Positions 53,265 to 63,382 of a stretch of DNA of 64,000 nt are shown one piece after another. The DNA is from an uncultured Arachnia sp. Lineage in GTDB: Bacteria > Actinomycetota > Actinomycetes > Propionibacteriales > Propionibacteriaceae. Numbering within the stretch: the first letter of the stretch is position 1; every line of letters begins with the position of its first letter. The notes under the pieces were generated by a model. The model was given only the letters and a program-made list of their open reading frames with translations. It did no database searches and had not been told where the DNA came from. The stretch is taken from positions 62,001 through 126,000 of the forward strand of contig CANLTJ010000001.1 of assembly GCA_947493995.1 (NCBI GenBank), given 5' to 3'. Made by a program: the position numbers and the translations under genes.

Positions 53265-55496
53265 ATGACCAGAAAGATCGCCCGTCGGCTCAGCACCGCT
53301 CTCTCCGTGGGAATTTCGGCTGCGCTTCTCTTCGTCGGAGTCGGTGCCGTTCTCGCTCACGGGGATTCTCACGCCGACAATGACGTTGTCGTGAGCCCGC
53401 TGACGAACCTCGCCCACCTGAACTTTCTGGGTGACACCGTCGCCCCGCCGGATCAGGAAGGGCATACCACCTACCGCCTGGATGAGGAGCCCTCCGTCGG
53501 CGTGCTGTGGACCTATGCCGACGCACGCGATGGCGGCACCTTCGAGCGCGTGGGTGGTGGGCCCTATGACGAAGCCACCGATACGTGGGGGCAGGGCGCC
53601 TTCAACACCGACGACCTCACACGTGCCGCGGTCGTGTACCTGCGGCACTGGCGAGACACCGGGGATGAGGACAGCCGGGAGCGCGCCTACCAGCTGCTGC
53701 GCGGTGTGACGTACATGCAGACGACCACCGGCGCGAATGCCGGAAACGTGGTGCTGTGGATGCAACCTGACGGATCCCTCAATCGGAGTCCCGAACCCGT
53801 CGAGCTGCCCGACCCGAGTGACTCCGGTGAGTCGTACTGGCTGGCCCGCACCATTTGGGCGCTCGGCGAAGGCTACGAGGCGTTCGGGGACGAGGATCCG
53901 GCATTCGCTGGCTTTCTCGAAGATCGTCTTGAACTTGCCCTGACGGCACTGGATCGGAGTTCTCTGTCCCGTTACGGCCAATACGATGTGGCCGATGGCG
54001 TGCGTGTTCCGGCGTGGTTGATCGTCGACGGCGCCGATGCGACTGCGGAGGCGGTGCTCGGCTTGGCGGCCTATGTCAGAAGTGCCTCGGATTCCGATGT
54101 GGCGGACAGGGCGGAGGAGGCCTTGGAACGCTACGCCGAGGGCATCGCGGCCATGTCCGACGGGGAAGCCGGCAGCTGGCCGTTCGGTTCGGTGGTGCAG
54201 TGGACGCACTCACGCTCCCTCTGGCACGCGTGGGCCTCACAGATGCCGGCGGCTCTGGCGCAGGCCGCGGATGTCCTCGAATCGGAGGACGCAGCGATTC
54301 TGCGCGCGGGGTTGACCGATGCGGCCGTGTTCACGCCGTACCTGCTCACGTCGACCGGACCGATCAATGGCTGGCAGCCGGCGCCGACCGATCTGACACA
54401 GATCGCGTATGGCGTCGATTCTCGATTGCAGTCGTTGCTCATGCTCGCCGATGTGGCCGGTAGACCGGGTCTGGAGTCGCTGGCCGCCATGACCGGTGCC
54501 TGGTATTTCGGCGCGAACCGCGCCGGGGAACCGATGTACAACCCGGAAACTGGCGTCACCTACGACGGGCTGCAGGCCAACGGTGACATCAACCGCAACT
54601 CCGGAGCGGAATCGGCCATTCACGGTTTGTTGTCAATGATCGCGCTCGACCGGCATCCCGACGTTTCGGCCGCGGCCCAAACCATGACGACGTTGGAATC
54701 TCTCAACGGAGTTGCCGTCGCAGAGGCCGAGGCCGGGGTCATCAACGATTCTGCCGAGGTTGTCACACCGGAATCCCCGTGGACGGGAGAGTCGCTGTGG
54801 AGTGGTGGCGCGTACGTGTCCCTGTCGGACGGCGCGACCGGCACGTGGGACGTTCCGGTCTCCAACCAGCCGCGCTTGGTACTGCCAGTGGTGGACCTGG
54901 TCGCGGAGGACTCGGTGGATCTTGAGTTCTTCGCGGGATCGCAATCACTCGGTTCCGTGGACACGGGCTCCGGTGGCCCTCAGGGCGTCACCGAGGCGCC
55001 AGGTTCTCTGGTTCCCGTGACACTGCCAACGGTGTTGCCGGCAGGGGCGACGGAATTGTCGGCCACCGCGTCGGGCGGCGGAGCTCCGGCGAAACTGGAT
55101 GCCGTACTGCTGATCCCGGAAGTGTCCCGACTGGTTCTGAGTGGAAGTGGCCGTCAGACCGTGCTCCTGCACAACGCCACCGATGAGGCCCGCACCGAGA
55201 CAGTTGAACAGACCAGCCCGGCCGGAATGATATGGAGTTCTTACGATCGCTTCGGACAATTGGCGGAAGAAGGTGTGGGTAATTCCGTCCCGCTGCAGCC
55301 GCAGGGATTCACGGTGGTCGGAAATGCACCATCGCTGACTCCCACGCCGTCGGTGTCCATCACACCGCCGTCCAGCCCGAGTGCGGAGCCGACGTCAACA
55401 GCAACCACGAGTGAAGACCCGACTTCGCGCCCCACCTCCACCAAGCCGACGACGCCGCCGCCGGTCAGGCCCGGATTGCCGTCGACGGGAGAGTAA
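53265..55496 (+). CDS. Large secreted protein ending in LPSTGE, possible (alpha/alpha)-barrel glycan enzyme
   Basis: A 743-residue secreted protein. A signal peptide (about 1-31) is followed by a long helical region (about 35-480) with repeated alpha-helical hairpins, for example TDDLTRAAVVYLRHWRDTGD and SYWLARTIWALGEGYEAFGD, which suggests an (alpha/alpha)6-barrel like many glycosidases. A beta-rich domain (about 500-680) and a Ser/Thr/Pro-rich linker (about 685-735) complete it. The protein ends at LPSTGE with an immediate TAA, so the hydrophobic and basic part of a sortase signal is absent. It is divergent from the sugar ABC operon, so it may process a polysaccharide for import. The enzyme activity is not established, and the barrel is inferred only from the helix pattern. 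Confidence 0.7.
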   Translation: MTRKIARRLSTALSVGISAALLFVGVGAVLAHGDSHADNDVVVSPLTNLAHLNFLGDTVAPPDQEGHTTYRLDEEPSVGVLWTYADARDGGTFERVGGGPYDEATDTWGQGAFNTDDLTRAAVVYLRHWRDTGDEDSRERAYQLLRGVTYMQTTTGANAGNVVLWMQPDGSLNRSPEPVELPDPSDSGESYWLARTIWALGEGYEAFGDEDPAFAGFLEDRLELALTALDRSSLSRYGQYDVADGVRVPAWLIVDGADATAEAVLGLAAYVRSASDSDVADRAEEALERYAEGIAAMSDGEAGSWPFGSVVQWTHSRSLWHAWASQMPAALAQAADVLESEDAAILRAGLTDAAVFTPYLLTSTGPINGWQPAPTDLTQIAYGVDSRLQSLLMLADVAGRPGLESLAAMTGAWYFGANRAGEPMYNPETGVTYDGLQANGDINRNSGAESAIHGLLSMIALDRHPDVSAAAQTMTTLESLNGVAVAEAEAGVINDSAEVVTPESPWTGESLWSGGAYVSLSDGATGTWDVPVSNQPRLVLPVVDLVAEDSVDLEFFAGSQSLGSVDTGSGGPQGVTEAPGSLVPVTLPTVLPAGATELSATASGGGAPAKLDAVLLIPEVSRLVLSGSGRQTVLLHNATDEARTETVEQTSPAGMIWSSYDRFGQLAEEGVGNSVPLQPQGFTVVGNAPSLTPTPSVSITPPSSPSAEPTSTATTSEDPTSRPTSTKPTTPPPVRPGLPSTGE

Positions 55497-55586
55497 TGAG
55501 ATGTGTCATCCTTCGATACTACGAGGGTGTGAGAGGGTGGGTGCTGGTTGCTCTGGTCTTCTTCTTTCGAGTGAGGCAACGAAGGG

Positions 55587-56912
55587 CTAGCCGATCAACT
55601 CCAAGGCGGCAGCGGCCTCGGCGGCTGCCGGGAGTGCCTGGGTGATCCGTTCCATTGCCTCGTCGTCGTGGGCCGCTGAGAGGAACCACGCCTCGAAGGC
55701 CGACGGAGGCAGGGCCACCCCTACCTCCAGCATGGCGTGGAAGAAGGCTGCGAACGCTGCCGTGTTCTGCGCCTTGGCGTCGTCATAGTTGTGGACCGGC
55801 TCGTCGCGGAAGAAGACGGAGAACAGGCTGCCAGCGCTCTGCACGACGTGAGGAATCCCAGCCCCGGCCAGTGCCGATCCGACGGCGTCCCGCAACTCCT
55901 TGGAGCGCCGGTTCACGAGGGCGTAGACGTGGTCATCGGCGAGTTGGAGCGTCGCGATACCGGCGGCTGTGGCCAACGGGTTTCCCGACAGCGTGCCGGC
56001 CTGGTACACCGGACCGCTAGGGGCCAGCAACTCCATCACCTCAGCCCTTCCCCCCAGCGCGGCAAGCGGCATTCCTCCACCGACGACCTTGCCGAAGGTG
56101 AAGATGTCGGGGGTGTACGTCGGGTTCTCCACGCCGGCCTCGACGCCCCACCAGCCGGCCGGACCGACACGGAAGCCCGTCATGACCTCGTCGAAGATCA
56201 TCAGAGCACCGTGCTCGGCGGTGACACGCCGGATGGTTTCATTGAAGCCAGCTGCTGGGGGCACGACGCCCATGTTCGCGGGAACGGCCTCGGTGATGAC
56301 GGCCGCGATGCGCTCCCCGTGGCTGTCGAAAGCCTGCTCTAACGCCACGACGTCGTTGTAGGGCAGCACGATGGTTTCTGCGGCCGTCGCCTCTGTGACG
56401 CCAGCAGAGCCGGGCAGACCGGCGGTCGCAAGCCCCGATCCGGCGGCGGCCAGAAGCGCGTCGCTGTGGCCGTGATACAGCCCAGCGAACTTCACGATCA
56501 GGGGACGACCAGTGGCACCCCGCGCAAGGCGGATGGCGGTCATTGTCGCCTCCGTGCCGGTCGACACGAAGCGGACGCGCTCGGCGGCAGGCACACGCTC
56601 ATGAATCAGAGTGGCGAGGTCCACCTCGGCTGAGGTGGGGGCGCCGAAGGACAGTCCCTGCGCCGCAGCTGCCTGCACTGCCCCGACCACCGTTGGATGC
56701 GCATGGCCGAGCAGGGCCGGACCCCAGGAACAGACGAGATCCACATAGTCGGTGCCGTCGACGTCGAAAACCCTGTTGCCCTCAGCCCTGGCCACGAACA
56801 CCGGCGTGCCACCCACTGAGCCGAACGCCCGCACCGGCGACGACACTCCACCCGGGATCACGGCCTTCGCTCGTGCCATCAGCTTCTGCTGCTTCGGAGT
56901 TGCCTGCTTCAT
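55587..56912 (-). CDS. hemL: Glutamate-1-semialdehyde 2,1-aminomutase
   Basis: A 441-residue PLP enzyme that converts glutamate-1-semialdehyde to 5-aminolevulinate, the second step of the C5 pathway. The PLP lysine is Lys275 in [12 protein letters not shown], and [16 protein letters not shown] and [12 protein letters not shown] hold the other PLP contacts. [11 protein letters not shown] is the typical start of HemL as opposed to other class III aminotransferases. It is the last gene of the minus-strand heme operon, 53 nt after hemB, with only a weak ribosome site. Its partner, glutamyl-tRNA reductase, is at 62093-63382 on the other strand. Confidence 0.96.
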   Translation of the reverse strand: MKQATPKQQKLMARAKAVIPGGVSSPVRAFGSVGGTPVFVARAEGNRVFDVDGTDYVDLVCSWGPALLGHAHPTVVGAVQAAAAQGLSFGAPTSAEVDLATLIHERVPAAERVRFVSTGTEATMTAIRLARGATGRPLIVKFAGLYHGHSDALLAAAGSGLATAGLPGSAGVTEATAAETIVLPYNDVVALEQAFDSHGERIAAVITEAVPANMGVVPPAAGFNETIRRVTAEHGALMIFDEVMTGFRVGPAGWWGVEAGVENPTYTPDIFTFGKVVGGGMPLAALGGRAEVMELLAPSGPVYQAGTLSGNPLATAAGIATLQLADDHVYALVNRRSKELRDAVGSALAGAGIPHVVQSAGSLFSVFFRDEPVHNYDDAKAQNTAAFAAFFHAMLEVGVALPPSAFEAWFLSAAHDDEAMERITQALPAAAEAAAALELIG

Positions 56913-56965
56913 CTCATCGGTCCGTTCTTCTCGTTCCGCGGATCATCATGACCACGCTGCTCCGC

Positions 56966-57934
56966 TCACTTCAGCCATCTGGCCAGCTCCAGAGCCCAAT
57001 AGGTCAACACGATGTCGGCACCCGCCCGCGCGATGCTCGTCACCGACTCCTCGACGGCGCGCTGCCGGTCAATCCAGCCCCGTTCCGCGGCGGCCTCGAT
57101 CATGGCGTACTCCCCCGACACTTGGTAGGCAACCACTGGCACGTCGGTGATGGCGGCCACGTCGGCCAACACGTCCAGGTAGTGGCTCGCGGGCTTCACC
57201 ATGACCATGTCGGCACCCTCCGCCAGATCGAGGCGGGCCTCACGTACCCCCTCACGACGGTTCCCCGGGTCCTGCTGGTAGGTGCGTCGATCGCCCTGCA
57301 AAGTGGAGGAGACTGCTTCGCGGAACGGCCCGTAGAACGCGGAGGCGTACTTCGCGGCGTACGCGAGGATGGCCACATCACTGTGGCCGGCGGCATCGAG
57401 CGCCTCCCGAATTACCGCGACCTGCCCGTCCATCATTCCCGACGGCGAGACCACGTGCGCTCCTGCCTCGGCCTGCGCAACGGCCATGCGCCCATACAAC
57501 TCGAGGGTGGCGTCATTGTCCACGCCCCCATGTTCGTCGAGCACCCCGCAGTGACCATGGGTGGTGAACTCGTCCAGACAGGTGTCGATCATCACCACGA
57601 GCTCGTCGCCGACGGCGTTCCGGACGGCGGAGGCAGCCCGTTGGCCCATTCCGTCAGGCAACCAACCCTGGGTTCCCTGCTCATCCTTGTCCGCATCGTC
57701 GGGAACCCCGAAGAGCATGACACCTCCGAGTCCCGCATCGACGGCCTTCCGGGCGGCTTCTTCGACGGAGGTGAGGTCATGCCTGATGACGCCCGGCATG
57801 GAGGAGATCGGAGCAGAGTCCTCTCCGACGAACAGCGGCCACACCAGCTGGTTGGGGTGCAGGCGGGTTTCGGCGACGAGCCGACGCATGGCGGGTGTCG
57901 CGCGGAGCCTGCGGGGACGGATGAGGGGCATCAT
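56966..57934 (-). CDS. hemB: Porphobilinogen synthase (delta-aminolevulinate dehydratase)
   Basis: A 322-residue enzyme that joins two 5-aminolevulinate molecules. The two Schiff-base lysines are Lys195 in [12 protein letters not shown] and Lys247 in [11 protein letters not shown]. The metal-site segment [15 protein letters not shown] keeps two cysteines (119 and 129), but the middle position found as Cys in zinc enzymes is Asp121, so the metal requirement may be mixed or magnesium-dependent. The ATG at 57934 overlaps the hemCD stop in an ATGA junction, with a second ATG directly after it. The order hemCD-hemB-hemL follows the pathway-related clustering of propionibacteria. Confidence 0.95.
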   Translation of the reverse strand: MMPLIRPRRLRATPAMRRLVAETRLHPNQLVWPLFVGEDSAPISSMPGVIRHDLTSVEEAARKAVDAGLGGVMLFGVPDDADKDEQGTQGWLPDGMGQRAASAVRNAVGDELVVMIDTCLDEFTTHGHCGVLDEHGGVDNDATLELYGRMAVAQAEAGAHVVSPSGMMDGQVAVIREALDAAGHSDVAILAYAAKYASAFYGPFREAVSSTLQGDRRTYQQDPGNRREGVREARLDLAEGADMVMVKPASHYLDVLADVAAITDVPVVAYQVSGEYAMIEAAAERGWIDRQRAVEESVTSIARAGADIVLTYWALELARWLK

Positions 57935-59745
57935 GCCTGGCCCTTCGTGAGGAGGTCGGTCAGAGCGCGGACCACGGATGCCGGGTCCTGTCCGGGTGAC
58001 ACGGCTGCGGCGACGCCGAGGTCGGCGAGCGCCGCGGCCGTCGGCTGTCCGAAAGCCAGAACCCGGATCCCGGAGGGCCAGCCGAGCAGGCTGTCGATGG
58101 CGCGCGTCACGGAGCCGGATGTCACGATCACGGCGTCGAAATGTCCACGGTGCCATGCGCTGGCCAGGTTGGGGCTGGGCGCGGAGACGGGATCGACGGT
58201 GTAGATCGGCAGCGCGTGTGCGTCGTAACCCTTGTTCCGTAGTCCATTGACCAGCTCCGGTGAGGAGAGCGCGGAGCCGGGAATGATCACGCGCCCCGAG
58301 CCTTCCGGCCACACCGATAACAGGTCAGCGGCGCTGGACGACCCGGCCGGGACGAGGTCCACTGTGTAGCCGACGGCTTCCAGAGCACGAGCCGTGGCCC
58401 CGCCCACGGCAGCTATGCGTGCCTCGTCGGGAATCCGCCAGCCCAGCTCGGTGAGGGTGTCGACGGTGCGGGCGGACGTCACAGCCACCCAGTCGGCGCC
58501 GGTCAGGTCTCCGGTCGGGGTGAGAGTGCGCCGTCGGATCAACGGCTCGCACACCACCTGTGGTCCCGCCGCCTCGAGCGCGGCACTCAGACTCCCCTCC
58601 TCGCGCGGCAGGAAGACGCACGTGTTGCGGAGTTCGTGGCCACGGGGCCAGAGGGCGCGGCCGGCGAATACGTCCTGGTGGATGTCACGAAAGATGTCCT
58701 GCTGCGTGTTCTCGACCCGATCCTGGTGGAAGTCCTCCAGGCGGGACTCCCGAGTGGCCGCCACGTCACAGATGTCATTCGCCCCTCTCATCACCATCTC
58801 CTGCGCGATCCACTGTCCAGCAGCTTCTGGATTGGAGATCGAGATGGAGAGGATGAGGCGACGGCTGCCGTCCATAGCGTACACACCCCCGGTGAGGTGC
58901 GGCTTGTCGGAATCCCTGCCGTTGCGGGTCCGCGCCGGTCCCGCACTGAGGTGCGACGACGGCTGCCCGGCCCCGACCGTGCGCGACGACGAGCCACCGG
59001 AGCCGGGCGACATCGCCGGTGCCCCCAGGGCCCCGATGGGTGCCGCGCAGCCACCGCCGAGAGCCCGCAGCATTTCGCGTTCGGCAGTGACGGCCACGCG
59101 GGTGTCAGCGTCGTCGAGGGCGGCAAGGGCTTCTCGAACCTCGTCGTTCCCGCTACGGCATTCCAGCGCCAGCGCCCCCTGTCCGGGTGAGGGCAGCAGG
59201 TCCAGGTGTTCCGTGATGCGTCCCTCGAGACCCAGCCGGTTCAGGCCGGCGGCAGCCAGGACGACGGCGTCGAGGTCGCCGGGCGCCACCCGGGACAATC
59301 GAGTCTCGATGTTCCCACGAATGTCGACGTATTCCAGGTCCTGCCTGATCCCGCGCAGCTGGGCGACGCGGCGGGGCGAGCCAGTGCCCACCCGCGCGTT
59401 ACTGGGAAGGCTCGCAAGCCGCAGACCGTCCCGGGCGCACAGGGCGTCCCGCGGGTCCTCCCGCTCAGGAATGGCAGCGATCACGAGGCCCGGGACACGC
59501 TCCACCGGCAGGTCCTTCAGCGAGTGGACGGCGAAGTCACATTCGCCTGTCAGAAGGGCGGTGCGCAACTCCGCTGCGAACACCCCCAGCCCTGCCAGTG
59601 CCGTCAGGGAGCCCCGCATCCTGTCGCCGCGCGTGGTGATGCGGACGAGTTCCACCTCGTGTCCCAGTCCTCGGAGCGCCTCGGCCACATGGGTGGACTG
59701 CGTCACGGCCAGCGTCGAGGCACGGGTTCCGAGCCGAAGCTTCAT
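57931..59745 (-). CDS. hemCD: Bifunctional hydroxymethylbilane synthase / uroporphyrinogen-III synthase
   Basis: A 604-residue fusion that turns four porphobilinogens into uroporphyrinogen III. The HemC half has LRLGTRAST with Arg8, HSLKDLP (74-80) with the catalytic Lys and Asp, GTGSPRR, DIRGN (141-145) and Cys233 in GGGCAAPIG, the cofactor attachment site. An insertion of about 45 Gly/Ser/Arg-rich residues (about 243-287) follows that loop, and a charged linker (about 327-374) leads to the HemD half (CVFLPREEG to the end). The active-site motifs are complete, so this is the working copy, in contrast to the paralog at 16634-18250. The ATG at 59745 overlaps the upstream hemY stop (ATGA). Confidence 0.96.
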   Translation of the reverse strand: MKLRLGTRASTLAVTQSTHVAEALRGLGHEVELVRITTRGDRMRGSLTALAGLGVFAAELRTALLTGECDFAVHSLKDLPVERVPGLVIAAIPEREDPRDALCARDGLRLASLPSNARVGTGSPRRVAQLRGIRQDLEYVDIRGNIETRLSRVAPGDLDAVVLAAAGLNRLGLEGRITEHLDLLPSPGQGALALECRSGNDEVREALAALDDADTRVAVTAEREMLRALGGGCAAPIGALGAPAMSPGSGGSSSRTVGAGQPSSHLSAGPARTRNGRDSDKPHLTGGVYAMDGSRRLILSISISNPEAAGQWIAQEMVMRGANDICDVAATRESRLEDFHQDRVENTQQDIFRDIHQDVFAGRALWPRGHELRNTCVFLPREEGSLSAALEAAGPQVVCEPLIRRRTLTPTGDLTGADWVAVTSARTVDTLTELGWRIPDEARIAAVGGATARALEAVGYTVDLVPAGSSSAADLLSVWPEGSGRVIIPGSALSSPELVNGLRNKGYDAHALPIYTVDPVSAPSPNLASAWHRGHFDAVIVTSGSVTRAIDSLLGWPSGIRVLAFGQPTAAALADLGVAAAVSPGQDPASVVRALTDLLTKGQA

Positions 59746-61025
59746 GCCCCCACCTCCGCGGCGGCTGTGACGACGGCTGCGATTCCGTTGCCGGCCACCC
59801 AGGCCCCCGTCACCTCGAGTCCGTCGTACTTCCCCAGCTTCTCCGCCAAGTGGGCGCGCCCCTGCGGCGACAGCGCAGTCGGCATCTCCCAGTGCAGCAC
59901 CTCGAATCCGCGCACGTCGTCGTCATCAAGATCGATTCCGAGCAGCAGTGAGGCGTCCTTCAGCACCCGGGCCTGCGAGGGGGCGGCGGCATAGGCCAGA
60001 CGGAGGATGTGGAGGTTTCCCTGCGCGGCCCATGGCCACTTCAGCGAGTAGTGGGTCATGGCCCGCGCCACCAGGGCCTCGTCGCGTCGTCCAACGATCA
60101 CTCCGGAGCCCACGGGGCCCGTAGCTAGGTCAGGGTGCGTCAGGGCCAGGACAGCCTGGAAACTTGGGTGTGTGGGCGGCACTTCCACCTTTTCACCGAG
60201 CAGCGAGAACAGCTCCCCGGCAGAGCGACCGTTCACGGCGAGAATCACGCGATCCGCACGCTGGGGGCCAGCTTTGGTGCGGATCTCCCAGCCATGGCGA
60301 TCATGTTGCCACTCCAGCAGGGGATGTCCCATATGGATCCGGCCACCCCTCTCCCGGATGTCCCCGGCCAGGGCGTCAACGAGTTGGTAGAGGCCGCCGA
60401 CGGGCTGCGCGACGGCGGCCGCGCCCGGTTTGCGAATCGCAGAGACAGCAGCCACCAGCGATCCGTGCTCCAGCAACGCGTCACGCAGTCCGGGCACCAT
60501 GAGGTCCACGTCCATGTCGTGGGCTGAGCGTCCGTAGACGCCGCGAGCGACCGGTTCGACGAGCCGCTCCACCACCGCAGCACCGAGTCTGGCCTCCACG
60601 AGGGGTCCGAGCATGGGTTCGTCGGCCGCCGTCTCCCCTCCCATCTGCAGGTCCCGCACGGCCTCGGCCACCTCACCGGGTGTCAGAGCGGCTGTGACCG
60701 CGGGGTCCTCCAGGCTTCCGGGGATGCCCAGCACGCCGTTGGTCATGGGCCACCGATACGGTGCCTCGGGCCACCAGATATGTGGCTGTCCCTGAGGTTC
60801 GGCCACCTCCAGACCCAGCTCTGCGCAGAGATCACTCACGCTACTGGTGCGCAGCCCAAAGGCCTCTGCACCTCCGTCGACCACGACACCACCGACCCGC
60901 ACGGGCGCCACCAGTCCGCCGAGATGCTCTGCAGCTTCGTACAGGTCCACCACTTCCCCGGCGCGGAGGAGTTCACGGGCGGTGACCAGCCCGGCGAGAC
61001 CGCCTCCGATCACGACGGCGCTCAC
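59742..61025 (-). CDS. hemY: Protoporphyrinogen/coproporphyrinogen oxidase (HemY/CgoX)
   Basis: A 427-residue FAD enzyme that oxidises the porphyrinogen ring. The N-terminus has the dinucleotide motif VVIGGGLAGLVTARELL with the later acidic ribose-binding residue in VDLYEAAEHLGG. PVARGVYGRSAHDM and VAQPVGGLYQLVDAL are typical of the HemG/HemY family, and the C-terminal VTGAWVAGNGIAAVV is the second FAD site. In actinobacteria this enzyme works on coproporphyrinogen III. The GTG at 61025 overlaps the hemE stop in a GTGA junction. It is shorter than the roughly 460-480 residues of many homologs but looks complete. Confidence 0.93.
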   Translation of the reverse strand: MSAVVIGGGLAGLVTARELLRAGEVVDLYEAAEHLGGLVAPVRVGGVVVDGGAEAFGLRTSSVSDLCAELGLEVAEPQGQPHIWWPEAPYRWPMTNGVLGIPGSLEDPAVTAALTPGEVAEAVRDLQMGGETAADEPMLGPLVEARLGAAVVERLVEPVARGVYGRSAHDMDVDLMVPGLRDALLEHGSLVAAVSAIRKPGAAAVAQPVGGLYQLVDALAGDIRERGGRIHMGHPLLEWQHDRHGWEIRTKAGPQRADRVILAVNGRSAGELFSLLGEKVEVPPTHPSFQAVLALTHPDLATGPVGSGVIVGRRDEALVARAMTHYSLKWPWAAQGNLHILRLAYAAAPSQARVLKDASLLLGIDLDDDDVRGFEVLHWEMPTALSPQGRAHLAEKLGKYDGLEVTGAWVAGNGIAAVVTAAAEVGA

Positions 61026-62044
61026 AGCGAGTGGACCAGGTCGACGAGGCGGGTCAGCACCTCGGGATCAGCGGTGGGAGGCACGCCGTGGCCGAGGTTC
61101 ACCACATGTCCCGGCGCGTTCCGTCCCCGCTCCACGACGTCGCGAGTGTGGCTCTCCAGGGCTTCCCAGCCGGCATCCAGCAGCGCCGGATCGATGTTGC
61201 CCTGCAGCGGCATGCCGGGCAACACGTCGGCGGCCTCGTCGAGCGGTGTCCGGTAGTCGATGCCCATTGCTTCCACGCCACAGGCGGCCATGTCGGTGAG
61301 CAGGTGGCGTGTGCCCGTACCGAAGTGGATGCGCGGGACTTCTCCCTCGACGGCGGCGAGGGCGGCGGCGGAGTGGGCGGCAACATGATTCACGTAGTCG
61401 GCGCGGGAGAGCGAACCCGCCCAGGAGTCGAAGAGTTGAACGGCGCGGGCGCCGGCATCCACCTGCACTTTCAGGAACTCGCCGGAGACGCGGCCGCACC
61501 ATTGGAGAAGCCGGTGCCACGCGGCAGGATCGGCGTGCATCATGGCCCGTGCGGCGAGGTGGTCGCGCGTGCCGCGACCCTCCACGAGGTAGGCAGCCAG
61601 CGTGAAGGGAGCTCCGGCGAATCCGATGAGTGGAGTGGAGTGCCCCAACTCGGCCACGATCAGGTGGACGGCTTCCGAGATGGGGCTGGCATCCTCCATC
61701 TCATGCTGCACGAGAGCGTCCACGTCGGCCGATGTTCGTACGGGGTGTTCTATCACCGGCCCCACGTCGGCGACGATGTCCACCCCCACCCCGGCCAGCT
61801 TCAGCGGAGTCATGATGTCAGAGAAGAAAATGGCGGCATCCACCTTGTGGCGACGCACCGGTTGCAGGGTGATTTCGGCCGCCAGTTCCGGTCTCAGGCA
61901 CGCATCCAGCATGGCGACGCCCCGTCGCACTTCTCTGTACTCGGGGAGAGACCTCCCGGCCTGCCGCATGAACCACACCGGAGGGCGCCCGGTTCGGTGT
62001 CCCGCTAGGGCTTGGAGCAGAGCTGGTGCGTCGCGTGAAGTCAC
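61022..62044 (-). CDS. hemE: Uroporphyrinogen decarboxylase
   Basis: A 340-residue enzyme that removes four carboxylates from uroporphyrinogen III. The first signature PVWFMRQAGRSLPEYR and the second GFAGAPFTLAAYLVEG are intact, and FFSDIMTPL carries the conserved Asp of the active site. It is the first gene of the minus-strand operon hemE-hemY-hemCD-hemB-hemL, in which the first four are linked by 4-nt overlaps. The region between its start and that of the divergent hemA is only 48 nt, so the two promoters must overlap or lie inside the coding starts. Confidence 0.96.
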   Translation of the reverse strand: MTSRDAPALLQALAGHRTGRPPVWFMRQAGRSLPEYREVRRGVAMLDACLRPELAAEITLQPVRRHKVDAAIFFSDIMTPLKLAGVGVDIVADVGPVIEHPVRTSADVDALVQHEMEDASPISEAVHLIVAELGHSTPLIGFAGAPFTLAAYLVEGRGTRDHLAARAMMHADPAAWHRLLQWCGRVSGEFLKVQVDAGARAVQLFDSWAGSLSRADYVNHVAAHSAAALAAVEGEVPRIHFGTGTRHLLTDMAACGVEAMGIDYRTPLDEAADVLPGMPLQGNIDPALLDAGWEALESHTRDVVERGRNAPGHVVNLGHGVPPTADPEVLTRLVDLVHSL

Positions 62045-62092
62045 GTAGGTGATTCTGCCTTATCCGAGAATCCGTGCCACACTGGGTTGATC

Positions 62093-63382
62093 GTGAACCT
62101 CCGAATCTTCTCCGTGCAGCACAACCATCAGGGCCTCGCCGAGGTGGCCCGCGCCACCGACGTCGCGTCCCGGATTGCTCATGAGCTCCGCGGCACCCGG
62201 GACGTCGACGGAGTCGTGTTGCTGACAACCTGCAACCGCGTGGAGCTGCTGGTGGATGCTCCGGATCTCGCCACCGCTCATGCACGTCTGCGTCTCGCCC
62301 GTCTGGGCCCCGAAACCAGCGCCTGGGAGGTCATGGAGGACGAGGATGCGCTGACGCACATCTTCCGGGTTGCGGCGGGTCTCGAGTCCATGATCATGGG
62401 TGAGCGCGAAATCGCTGGACAGCTCCGTCGAGCGCTCAACGACGCACAGGACAATGATCTTGCCAGCCCCGTTCTCACAACGCTGATTGAAGAAGCCCTG
62501 CGCACGTCTCGGCGCATCGCCCGCGAGACCTCGCTGCACGCAGCCGGTCGATCCGTGGTCTCCGAAGCACTCGATCTGCTCGGTCCCCTCGACTGGTCGG
62601 CCCAGCGCGTTCTGATCGTCGGCACCGGCTCCTTCGCCGGAGCAGTCGTCAGCGCTGCCCGCTCACGCGGGGCGCACGACGTGAGCGTCCACTCTGCTTC
62701 GGGACGCGGGCAGGCCTTCGCGGAATCGCATCAGCTCCGCTACGTACATGAACTCCCCGATGCCGTGCACCGCGCTGACGTCATCGTCACCTGTCGGGGC
62801 ACGGGCGGTCACGTCATCACTGCCGACATGCTCGCTTGTCCCCGCCCGGTAGCCGTCGTCGATCTCTCACTTCCGGGCGACGTCGCCCCGGAGGTCGCCG
62901 GGCTGCCGCATGTCACTGCCGTGGATCTCGCCCGCATCCAACGCGACGTCGCGCCCCGATGGAATGACGACGCCGAGCGTGCCGCGGAACTCGTGTCCGA
63001 GGGTGTGGAGAACCTCCTGGCCAAGCTCCGCACGAAGCAGGTTGACCCAGCGGTCGTCGAACTGCGTCAGGCCGTGCTGGAACTCGTCTCGGACGAGGTC
63101 TCACGGCTCCCCCAGGGACGTCCCCTGGAGCGCGATGAATGCGCCCATGCCCTTCGACGGCTCGCCACCCGGCTCCTGCACACGCCGTCTATGCGTGCGA
63201 AACAAGCCGCTGAGGCTGGCCGCAGTGAGGCGTATCTGAGCGCGCTGTACGAAGTGTGCGGCATCACCGCAATCTCGCCGGCGAACGAGCTCAACCCCGA
63301 CGAACTCGAAAGCCAGCACTGTCCCGCCACTGGACTGTCGCTGGGTGACCTTGATCCGAATCCCAGACTGGAGGCATTGTGA
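62093..63382 (+). CDS. hemA: Glutamyl-tRNA reductase
   Basis: A 429-residue NADPH enzyme that reduces glutamyl-tRNA to glutamate-1-semialdehyde, the first committed step. The catalytic Cys47 is in LLTTCNRVEL, and the signature GLESMIMGEREIAGQL follows. The NADPH-binding Rossmann motif is VLIVGTGSFAGAVV, in the second domain, and the C-terminal dimerisation helices are present. The GTG at 62093 (NLRIFSVQHN) matches the family start best. A TTG at 62087 is an alternative, and no clear ribosome site is seen for either, so leaderless expression is possible. The stop overlaps hemH in a GTGA junction. Confidence 0.95.
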   Translation: MNLRIFSVQHNHQGLAEVARATDVASRIAHELRGTRDVDGVVLLTTCNRVELLVDAPDLATAHARLRLARLGPETSAWEVMEDEDALTHIFRVAAGLESMIMGEREIAGQLRRALNDAQDNDLASPVLTTLIEEALRTSRRIARETSLHAAGRSVVSEALDLLGPLDWSAQRVLIVGTGSFAGAVVSAARSRGAHDVSVHSASGRGQAFAESHQLRYVHELPDAVHRADVIVTCRGTGGHVITADMLACPRPVAVVDLSLPGDVAPEVAGLPHVTAVDLARIQRDVAPRWNDDAERAAELVSEGVENLLAKLRTKQVDPAVVELRQAVLELVSDEVSRLPQGRPLERDECAHALRRLATRLLHTPSMRAKQAAEAGRSEAYLSALYEVCGITAISPANELNPDELESQHCPATGLSLGDLDPNPRLEAL

